From positions 4,138-68,137 of the forward strand of contig DATKOR010000033.1 in the NCBI GenBank assembly GCA_035524495.1: a DNA stretch of 64,000 bases, written 5' to 3'. Shown here piece by piece: positions 50,621 through 57,247 of the stretch; position 1 is the stretch's first letter, and each line of letters opens with the position of its first letter. The notes beneath the pieces are model-generated. The model saw only the letters and a list, made by a program, of their open reading frames with translations, did not search any database and was not told where the DNA came from. Both the position numbers and the translations under genes were made by a program. Origin of the DNA: CAIKZZ01 sp035524495 (GTDB taxonomy: Bacteria > Pseudomonadota > Gammaproteobacteria > Steroidobacterales > Steroidobacteraceae).

Positions 50621-51091
50621 ATGGAACGCTTCACGATCTCGCTCGACGACGAGCTCGCGCGCGAGTTCGACGCCTTCATCGCCGCGCGCGGCCACGAGAA
50701 CCGCAGCGAGGCGGTCCGGGATCTCATCCGCGCGCGGCTCGAGGCCGAACGCCAGACCGACAGCACCGGGCACTGCGTCGCGAGCCTCTCGTACGTCTAC
50801 AACCACCACGAGCGCGCGCTGACCGAGCGCCTCGCCGAGCACCAGCACGCGCACCACGACCTGACCGTCGCGAGCCTGCACGTGCACCTCGACCACGAGA
50901 ACTGCCTCGAGAGCGTGATCCTGCAGGGGCCGACCGCGGCGGTGCGCGACCTCGCCGGGCGCCTGACGGCGGAGCCCGGCGTGCGCCACGGGGCGCTCAA
51001 CGTCGTCAGCGTCGAGCGCGCCGAGAGGCACGTGCACGCGCCGTACGCGCCCGGCCGCCAGCCGCACCTGCACCTGAAACCCCGGTACTGA
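50621..51091 (+). CDS. nikR: Nickel-responsive repressor NikR
   Basis: A 156-residue NikR: ribbon-helix-helix domain (MERFTISLDDELAREFDAFIAARGHENRSEAVRDLIR) followed by an ACT-like nickel domain. The four high-affinity ligands are at the same positions as in E. coli NikR: H76, H87, H89 and C95. With nickel bound it represses nickel-uptake genes. It starts 12 bases after the sigma-54 activator gene, so it is probably read from the same transcript. A NikR-type operator lies downstream of it, before the transporter gene. Confidence 0.93.
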   Translation: MERFTISLDDELAREFDAFIAARGHENRSEAVRDLIRARLEAERQTDSTGHCVASLSYVYNHHERALTERLAEHQHAHHDLTVASLHVHLDHENCLESVILQGPTAAVRDLAGRLTAEPGVRHGALNVVSVERAERHVHAPYAPGRQPHLHLKPRY

Positions 51092-51132
51092 GCTGCGGAA
51101 AACCGAGTCGCCGCTGCGCCCACCCGGGCGTA

Positions 51133-51159
51133 GTATGAATTTCCGGGAATTCCTCATAC
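51133..51159. promoter_or_regulatory. NikR operator and overlapping -10
   Basis: Half-sites GTATGA (51133-51138) and TCATAC (51154-51159) are perfect E. coli NikR half-sites separated by 15 bases (16 in E. coli). A -10-like TAGTAT (51131-51136) overlaps the left half. It stands between nikR and the transporter gene at 51170, so NikR-nickel would block the transporter gene's promoter. No -35 is obvious. Confidence 0.8.
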
Positions 51160-51169
51160 CGGGGCCCGC

Positions 51170-51982
51170 GTGTCGTCCCTGCCGACCGATTTCAGCGCGC
51201 TGATGCTGGTCGTGTTCCTCCTCGGCGCACGCCACGGCCTCGATGCCGATCACCTCGCGACGATCGACGGCCTGACCCGCGTCGGCAGCCGCGGGGGCGT
51301 GCGCCACGCGCGCTACTCGGGCGTGCTCTTCTCGCTCGGCCACGGGACGGTCGTCGTCGCGATCGCGGCGCTCGTGGGGCTCTGGTCGGCACGCTGGCAC
51401 ACGCCCGCCTGGCTCGAGGTCAGCGGCCTGTGGATCTCGGTGTTCTTCCTGACGCTGCTCGGCCTGCTGAACCTCGCGGCGGTCGCGAGCGCGCGGCCGG
51501 GCGAGGTCGTGGCGCCCGTCGGCCTCAAGGGGCGCTTCCTCGGCCGGCTGGCGCGCGCCGAGCGGCCGTGGACCGTGCTCGCGATCGGTGCGCTCTTCGC
51601 GCTGTCGTTCGACACGATCAGCCAGACGGCGCTGTTCGCGGTCGCCGGGTCGCGCTTCGGGGGCCTCGCGAACGCGCTGGTGCTCGGCGCGAGCTTCCTG
51701 ATCGGCATGCTGCTGACCGACGGCTGCAACGGGCTGCTGATCGCGCGGCTCCTCGACCGCTCCGACGAGCTCGCGCGGGTCGCCTCGCGGGTCATGGGAC
51801 TCGCGGTCGGCGTCTCGAGCCTCGCGGTCGCGGCGCTCGCGGTGGCACGCGCGCTCGCGCCGGCGCTCGATGCCTGGAGCGCCGAGCGCGAGCTCCTGAT
51901 GGGCGGCGGGGTCATCGCCACCGTCGGCCTCGCGTTCCTCGGCGGCGTCTGGCTCGCGCGGCGCCGCGCAGCGATCGCCTGA
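51170..51982 (+). CDS. NiCoT-family nickel/cobalt transporter-like protein
   Basis: A 270-residue membrane protein with six or seven spans. The nickel/cobalt permease signature HGLDADH is at residues 22-28 (GARHGLDADHLATIDG), and the second motif region FSLGHGTVVV follows near residue 55. It is shorter than typical NiCoT proteins (about 330-350). With a NikR box directly before the GTG start, nickel import is the likely role. Genes for a nickel enzyme are not in the window. Confidence 0.85.
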   Translation: MSSLPTDFSALMLVVFLLGARHGLDADHLATIDGLTRVGSRGGVRHARYSGVLFSLGHGTVVVAIAALVGLWSARWHTPAWLEVSGLWISVFFLTLLGLLNLAAVASARPGEVVAPVGLKGRFLGRLARAERPWTVLAIGALFALSFDTISQTALFAVAGSRFGGLANALVLGASFLIGMLLTDGCNGLLIARLLDRSDELARVASRVMGLAVGVSSLAVAALAVARALAPALDAWSAERELLMGGGVIATVGLAFLGGVWLARRRAAIA

Positions 51983-52028
51983 GGCCGGACTCGCGGCGGC
52001 GGGGGCGCGCGGCTATGCTCGCCGCGCC

Positions 52029-53399
52029 ATGGACAGCAGCCGTTTCTCGTTCGCCGGGCTCCTGGCGCTCGCGCTCGGCGGGGCGCTCCTCGCCGGCGTC
52101 GGGCTCGCGCTCCTCGTAAGCCGCGTGCTTGCGAACCCGTGGCTGGCCGCGTCCGCGGCGCTCGCGCTCGGGCTGCCGCTCGCGGTGGCCGCGGCGCGCG
52201 CGCTCGGCAAGCCGTGGATCCGCTTTCTGGGCGCGCTCGCCGACGGGCTCGCGAGCCTCAAGGACGGCGACTTCAGCCTGAACCTCGCGCGCCCGCGCGG
52301 GCTCCCGGAGGCCGATGCACTCGCGCGCGCCTACAACGGCCTCGGCGAGCGCTTCCGGGCCGAGCGCCAGACGCTGGTGCAGCGCGAGCTGCTGCTCGAC
52401 ACGGTGATCCAGGCGACGCCGCTCGCGATCGTGCTCACCAACGACGCGGGCCAGGTGATCTACGCCAACCTCGCCGCGCGGCGGCTGTTCGGCGCCGGCC
52501 GGCCGCTCGAGGGCGAGGGCTTCAACCGGCTGGTCGAGGCGGCGGACGCCGCGCTCCAGGAGGCGATCGCCGGCGGACGCGACACGCTCTTCACGATGCG
52601 GGTGGGCGAGGAGGCGGAGATCTTTCACCTCAGCCTGCGGCACTTCGCGATGAACGCGCGCTCGCACCACCTGTACCTGCTGAAGCAGCTGACGCGCGAG
52701 CTCAACGCGCAGGAAGTCGCGACCTGGAAGAAGGTGATCCGGGTCATCGCCCACGAGCTCAACAACTCGCTCGCGCCGATCTCCTCGCTCGCGCACTCCG
52801 GCCGCGCGCTCGCGGCGGCGCCCGACCCGGCGGCGCTCGAGCGGGTGTTCGGCACGATCGCCGAGCGCGCGCAGCACCTGCACCGCTTCATCGACGGCTA
52901 CGCGCGCTTCGCGAAGCTCCCGCAGCCGCGCCCCGAGGCGGTCGCGTGGGCGCCGCTCGCCGAGCAGCTGAGGGCGACGGTCGGGTTCGCGCTCGCCGCG
53001 CCGCTCCCCGAGGAGGCCGGCTGGTTCGACCCGGCGCAGATCGGCCAGGTGCTGATCAACCTGCTGAAGAACGCCCACGAGTCCGGATCGCCACCCGTCG
53101 CCGTGACGCTCGCGGTGACGCGCGGCCGCGGGGGATTCGAGATCGTCGTCGCCGACCGCGGCACCGGCATGTCGCAGGCGGTGCTCGAGCACGCGCTGGT
53201 GCCGTTCTACTCGACGAAGCCGCAGGGAACGGGCCTTGGTCTCACGCTCAGCCGCGAGATCGCCGAGGCGCACGGCGGACGACTCGAGCTGATCGCGCGG
53301 GACGGTGGCGGGACCGAGGTCCGGCTGTGGCTGCCGGCGCCGCGCTCGCCCCAGCCGCTTGACATAAATCCTCACGCAAAAGAGTCGAGACGCGGTTAG
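52029..53399 (+). CDS. NtrY/NtrB-like sensor histidine kinase
   Basis: A 456-residue kinase. Two N-terminal membrane spans (about 8-31 and 35-57) with almost no periplasmic loop between, a HAMP-like linker, and a PAS domain at about 120-215 (DTVIQATPLAIVLTNDAGQVIYANLAARRLF). H-box with His242 (VIRVIAHELNNSLAPISSLAHSGR), N-box LINLLKNAHESG, and GTGLGLTLSREIAEAHGGRL ATP motif. The short loop suggests signals are sensed within the membrane or cytoplasm. This kinase form is the usual partner of the activator type encoded at 49281. Here it is separated from it by the nickel genes. Confidence 0.9.
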   Translation: MDSSRFSFAGLLALALGGALLAGVGLALLVSRVLANPWLAASAALALGLPLAVAAARALGKPWIRFLGALADGLASLKDGDFSLNLARPRGLPEADALARAYNGLGERFRAERQTLVQRELLLDTVIQATPLAIVLTNDAGQVIYANLAARRLFGAGRPLEGEGFNRLVEAADAALQEAIAGGRDTLFTMRVGEEAEIFHLSLRHFAMNARSHHLYLLKQLTRELNAQEVATWKKVIRVIAHELNNSLAPISSLAHSGRALAAAPDPAALERVFGTIAERAQHLHRFIDGYARFAKLPQPRPEAVAWAPLAEQLRATVGFALAAPLPEEAGWFDPAQIGQVLINLLKNAHESGSPPVAVTLAVTRGRGGFEIVVADRGTGMSQAVLEHALVPFYSTKPQGTGLGLTLSREIAEAHGGRLELIARDGGGTEVRLWLPAPRSPQPLDINPHAKESRRG

Positions 53400-53415
53400 G
53401 GGAATCACCTAATAT
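53396..53415 (+). promoter_or_regulatory. -10 element with dyad before the small gene
   Basis: TAATAT (53410-53415) overlaps an inverted repeat TTAGG-N7-CCTAA (53396-53412) in a markedly AT-richer region just after the kinase stop. Transcription would begin around 53421, 50 bases before the ATG of the small gene. No -35 lies at the normal distance; a TTGACA at 53359 is too far away. Confidence 0.45.
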
Positions 53416-53470
53416 TGCGCGCCTCGACGGGGGCCCACACTCCCCTGCCGCCCCTCGCCAGGATCGCTCC

Positions 53471-53668
53471 ATGAAGTCTCTCGATGCGCTGACCCGCTTT
53501 GCGACCGTGTCGTTCCCGAACGACGCGGCCAACGACGACCGCCGCCCCAGCGGTGCCGCGGCCGCCGTCGAGCCCGCCCCCCGGCCCACCGGGTGGGATC
53601 CGTTCGAGGTCTGGCGCACCCGGGTCCGTGACGCGCGTCGAGACGGGACCTCCAACTCCGACGGCTGA
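53471..53668 (+). CDS. Small hypothetical protein (65 residues)
   Basis: A 65-residue protein with a flexible, Ala/Pro-rich middle and a compact C-terminal stretch TGWDPFEVWRTRVRDARRDG. The high third-position GC, the AGGA seven bases before the ATG and the promoter-like TAATAT upstream support a real gene. It has no signal peptide or membrane span, and I do not know its function. Confidence 0.55.
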   Translation: MKSLDALTRFATVSFPNDAANDDRRPSGAAAAVEPAPRPTGWDPFEVWRTRVRDARRDGTSNSDG

Positions 53669-53687
53669 GCAAACCGAGGGTCATTTC

Positions 53688-53713
53688 GTGCGCCGGTGCG
53701 CAGTCCGGCGCAC
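53688..53713 (+). other. Strong hairpin before the diguanylate cyclase gene
   Basis: Perfect 9-base arms GTGCGCCGG (53688-53696) and CCGGCGCAC (53705-53713) with an 8-base loop. No T-run follows. It lies 20 bases after the small gene's stop and 68 bases before the cyclase start, so it may terminate or stabilise the small-gene mRNA, or control the cyclase leader. Confidence 0.5.
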
Positions 53714-53780
53714 CTCGCCCGGTGTCTACTGGACATATTCGAGCAGCCTTCGAGGACGGGCCGCGCCTGCGGCAGCCCCT

Positions 53781-55007
53781 TTGAATCCCGACGAGACCCA
53801 GAGCCTGGTGATCGACGAATCCGCAGCGGCACGCCAGCTGCGGGCCGGATTCCCGTGGCTGAAATTCGAGGACGACCTCGAGCACGTGTTCCGCCGCGAG
53901 CAGGCGCGCGCGCAGCTGCCGCAGATCCGGTTCAACCTGTACCTCGGCGCGGCGCTCGTCGTCGGCTTCGCGCTCCTCAACCTGCTCGTCGTGCACGCCG
54001 GGAACCAGGTCCCGATGACCGTGCTGCAGTTCGGGCTGCTGTTGCCGGTGGTGGCCGTCGCGATCGGCTTCACGTACCACCCGAACGCCCACCGGATCTA
54101 CCCGCGGGTCGCGGCGCTGCTCGCGCCGATCGCCGGGATCGCGGTGGTCGCGATCGAGATCAAGGCGGCGCAGGCAGGCGTGCAGAGCGTGTTCGTCAGC
54201 GTCGTGCTGGCGTCGGTCTACATCTACTTCCTCTTCGGGCTCCTCTTCTACCAGGCGCTGCGCGCCAACCTGATCATCTGGAGCGCCTACCTCGCCTTCG
54301 GGCTCGTGGGCTCGGTGCCGGAGACGACGCTCCTCTACAACGCGCTGGTGCTGCTGATCGCGAACATCATCGGCGCGACCACCGCCTACACCTTCGAGAC
54401 CGAGATCCGCACCCACTTCCTCGAGCAGCGCATGCTCGAGGAAACCGCGGCGCGCGACGGGCTCACCGGCATCTACAACCGCCGGCGCTTCGACGAGCAC
54501 CTCGAGACCGTCTGGCAGCTCGCGCAGCGCGAGGGCGTGACGCTGGCACTGCTGCTGGTCGACATCGACTTCTTCAAGCGCTTCAACGACCACCACGGGC
54601 ACCAGGCGGGCGACGAGTGCCTGCGGGCGGTGGCGGGGGCGCTCAGGCGCGCCGCGCGCCGGCCGCTCGACATCGTCGCGCGCTACGGTGGCGAGGAGTT
54701 CGCGATCATCCTCTACGACCCGTCGCGCCAGTACCTGCAGGAAATCGGCCACCGGATCCACGCGAACATCGCCGCGCTCGCGATCCCGCACGGCGACTCG
54801 AGCGTTGCGCCGCTCTTGACCGTCAGCGTCGGCGTCGCCTACGTCGCGCCGACCCTCGAGCGCAGCACGCAGGGCTTCGTGCAGCTCGCCGACGAGGCGC
54901 TCTACGACGCCAAGGCCGACGGGCGCAACCGCTCGGTGTTCAGCGAGGCGGCCTACGACTCACTCGAGACCGGCTCGTTCCGCAAGAAGCGGCGCCTCGT
55001 CGGCTGA
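53781..55007 (+). CDS. Membrane diguanylate cyclase (GGDEF)
   Basis: A 408-residue protein. Six membrane spans (about residues 50-210) precede a linker helix EIRTHFLEQRMLEETAARDGLTGIYNRRRF. The GGDEF domain has active site GGEEF in RYGGEEFAIIL and an inhibitory RxxD site (RPLD) five residues before it, so product feedback is expected. It makes cyclic di-GMP. The TTG at 53781 is preferred: third-position GC is low upstream (about 68%) and rises sharply here. A GTG at 53688 has a better ribosome site but is in the hairpin. Confidence 0.85.
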   Translation: MNPDETQSLVIDESAAARQLRAGFPWLKFEDDLEHVFRREQARAQLPQIRFNLYLGAALVVGFALLNLLVVHAGNQVPMTVLQFGLLLPVVAVAIGFTYHPNAHRIYPRVAALLAPIAGIAVVAIEIKAAQAGVQSVFVSVVLASVYIYFLFGLLFYQALRANLIIWSAYLAFGLVGSVPETTLLYNALVLLIANIIGATTAYTFETEIRTHFLEQRMLEETAARDGLTGIYNRRRFDEHLETVWQLAQREGVTLALLLVDIDFFKRFNDHHGHQAGDECLRAVAGALRRAARRPLDIVARYGGEEFAIILYDPSRQYLQEIGHRIHANIAALAIPHGDSSVAPLLTVSVGVAYVAPTLERSTQGFVQLADEALYDAKADGRNRSVFSEAAYDSLETGSFRKKRRLVG

Positions 55008-55010
55008 CGC

Positions 55011-57086
55011 TCAGCCGAGGAGCGGCAGGCTCCGGCGCCGCGTGCCGCTGAGCCGGTAAAGCGCGTTCGCGACCGCCGGCGCGACCGCCGGCACCGGCGG
55101 CTCGCCGGCCCCGCCGACCGGCTCCGCCGGGCTCTCGAGCAGGATCACGTCGATCGACGGCGCCTCCGCGATCGTGAGGAGCGGATAGCCGTCGAAGTTC
55201 GACTCGCGCGCGCGGCCGGCCTCGAGCGTGACCTTCTCCCGAAGCGCCGCCGAAAGCCCCATCGTGATGCCGCCCTCGACCTGCGCGCGCACGAGCGCGG
55301 GGTTCACCGGGGTTCCGCAGTCGAAGGCGCACGAGATCCGCCGCACCCGCGGGACGTTGCCCGCCGCGCGCTCGACCTCGGCGACCATCGCCACCACGGT
55401 CCGCCAGCCCGCGAACGCCGCGATGCCGAGCGCGCGGCCGCCCGGCCGCGACCAGCCGGCGCGCTCGGCGACCGCGGCGAGCGCGCGCTGCGTGCGCGGC
55501 TGGCGCGCCGCGAGCTTCAGCCGGTAGGCGAGCGGGTCCTGGCCCGCGCGCTCGGCGAGCTCGTCAACGAAGCTCTCGAAGAAGAAGCACGTCAGGCTCG
55601 CGTCCACCGAGCGCCAGGCGCCGACCGGGATGGGCGACTCGTGCATCCCGCCCTCGACGATGAGGTTCTCGAGCCCGTACCACGGCGCCTCGAGGTCGTC
55701 GACGACGTGATCGTTGGTCGCCGCGGTGCGGGCGCGGATCGCGGTCGGCATGCCCTGCGGATCGAGCGCCGCGCGCAGCCACGCGCTCGCCGCCGGGCGG
55801 TAGAAGTCGTGCTGCAGGTCCTCGCCGCGGTCCCAGACGAGCTGCACCGGCGCGCCGGCGGCGCGCGCCACGAGCGCGGCCTGCACCGCGTAGTCGACCT
55901 TGAGCCGGCGGCCGAAGCCGCCGCCGATGCGCGTCGTGTGGATCTTGACGCGCGCCACCGGGATGCCGAGCGCCTTCGCGACCTCGCGCTGCGCATCGGT
56001 CTGGTGCTGCGTGGGCGTCCAGAGCTCGGCGCCGTCGGCGTTGACGACGGCGAGCGTGTTCTGGGGCTCCATCGTCGCGTGCGAGAGCAGCGGCCCGCGA
56101 TAGCGCTGCTCGAACGTGACCGGGGCGGCGGCGAGCGCCTGGTTGATGCGCGTGCGCTCGGCCTCCGCCGCGCCGAGCTTGCCGACCGGATAGAGCTTCA
56201 GGTCGTCGCGCGCCAGCAGCGCGTCGAGCTCGGCGTCGAGCGCGGCCGTCGCGATCGTCCCGGCCGGCGGGTCCCACACGGGCGCGAGCCCCGCGAGCGC
56301 GCGCATCGCGTGCCAGGTGCTGTCGGCGACGACGGCGACCGCCGACTCGAGCCGCACGATCGAGCGCACGCCCGGCAGGTGCCTGGCCGGGGCCTCGTCG
56401 ACCTCCTTCAGCCGGCCGCCGAACACCGGGCACTGCGCGATCGCGGCGTAGCGCTGTCCCGGGAGGCGCGTGTCGATGCCGTAGACGAGGCTCCCTTCGA
56501 CGATCGCGCGCTGGCCCGGACGCGGCAGCGGCAGGCCGATGACCGTCCACTCGCTGCGGTCCTTGAGCGGCACGTCGGGCGGCAGCGCCTGACGCGCGGC
56601 CGCGGTCGCGAGCGTGCCGTAGCGCAGCCGGTCCCTGCCGTTCGGGTGCACGACGCTCCCGGCCTCGGTGCGGCACTCGTCGGGACGGACCGACCAGCGC
56701 TCGGCGGCCGCGGCGACGAGGAGCGCGCGCGCGGTCGCCCCGAGACGCCGCCAGTCGTCAAAGAGCGGGCGGATGCTCCCGGACCCTCCCGTGTAGAAGG
56801 AGTCCTTCATGAGATAGCGCGGCTCCATCGGCGCGGTCGTCGCCGTGAAGGCGCCGGGCGGAAGGTCGAGCTCCTCGGACACGATCTGCGTGATGCCAAA
56901 GAGCGTGCCCTGGCCGAGCTCGGTGAACGGCACCTCGAGCAGCGCCGTGTCGTCGGGGCGGATCGTGAGCCAGGGGTCGGGACGGTGCGCTGCCTGGCGC
57001 CAGCGCGTCACGAAGCCGAGCGCGAGTCCGGCGCCGGCGGTTGCCGAGAGCACCAGGAAGCGGCGGCGGTCGAGGCGCAGGTTCAT
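55011..57086 (-). CDS. Molybdopterin aldehyde/isoquinoline oxidoreductase large subunit
   Basis: A 691-residue xanthine-oxidase-family large subunit of the IorB type. A Tat signal is visible at the start: MNLRLDRRRFLVLSATAGAGLALGF. Molybdopterin-binding blocks include PVTFEQRYRGPLLSHATMEPQNTLAV and the TRIGGGFGRRLKVDYAVQAALVARAAG and GAWRSVDASLTCFFFESFVDELAE regions. The active-site Glu block near the end reads VGGAGEPPVPAVAPAVANALYRLSG. It needs a [2Fe-2S] small subunit, normally encoded next to it, which is absent here. Probably oxidises an aldehyde or N-heterocycle in the periplasm. Confidence 0.85.
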   Translation of the reverse strand: MNLRLDRRRFLVLSATAGAGLALGFVTRWRQAAHRPDPWLTIRPDDTALLEVPFTELGQGTLFGITQIVSEELDLPPGAFTATTAPMEPRYLMKDSFYTGGSGSIRPLFDDWRRLGATARALLVAAAAERWSVRPDECRTEAGSVVHPNGRDRLRYGTLATAAARQALPPDVPLKDRSEWTVIGLPLPRPGQRAIVEGSLVYGIDTRLPGQRYAAIAQCPVFGGRLKEVDEAPARHLPGVRSIVRLESAVAVVADSTWHAMRALAGLAPVWDPPAGTIATAALDAELDALLARDDLKLYPVGKLGAAEAERTRINQALAAAPVTFEQRYRGPLLSHATMEPQNTLAVVNADGAELWTPTQHQTDAQREVAKALGIPVARVKIHTTRIGGGFGRRLKVDYAVQAALVARAAGAPVQLVWDRGEDLQHDFYRPAASAWLRAALDPQGMPTAIRARTAATNDHVVDDLEAPWYGLENLIVEGGMHESPIPVGAWRSVDASLTCFFFESFVDELAERAGQDPLAYRLKLAARQPRTQRALAAVAERAGWSRPGGRALGIAAFAGWRTVVAMVAEVERAAGNVPRVRRISCAFDCGTPVNPALVRAQVEGGITMGLSAALREKVTLEAGRARESNFDGYPLLTIAEAPSIDVILLESPAEPVGGAGEPPVPAVAPAVANALYRLSGTRRRSLPLLG

Positions 57087-57150
57087 GGGAGCTCCGGGCC
57101 CGATGCTCGCACTTTAAGACCGCGACCGCGCGTTGAACACCCGGCCGGGA

Positions 57151-57169
57151 CGAACGCCGATGGCGTTCG
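57151..57169. promoter_or_regulatory. Dyad overlapping the pyc promoter
   Basis: CGAACGCC-GAT-GGCGTTCG is a perfect 8+8 inverted repeat whose right arm runs into the -35 of the proposed pyc promoter. Its position suits a repressor site (inference). Confidence 0.45.
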
Positions 57170-57194
57170 CAGCGTCGCCCGGCACGGCTATGAT
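57166..57194 (+). promoter_or_regulatory. pyc: Putative sigma-70 promoter of pyc
   Basis: TTCGCA (57166-57171, 4 of 6) and TATGAT (57189-57194, 5 of 6) with a 17-base spacer. RNA would start about 57201, giving a leader of roughly 45 bases. Confidence 0.55.
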
Positions 57195-57247
57195 GCACTG
57201 CAAAGACGGCCCCGGCGACGGGGGTCGGGGTTCGACGGGGCCACTTG

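Noticed and set aside
53359..53387. TTGACA at 53359 as a -35 element.
   Set aside because: No -10 lies 16-18 bases downstream, and TAATAT at 53410 is about 45 bases away.
57220..57245. Sequence GGTCGGGGTTCGACGGGGC resembles the start of a tmRNA (GGATTCGACGGG).
   Set aside because: No acceptor stem partner, tag-peptide frame or CCA end follows; the pyruvate carboxylase gene begins directly after it.
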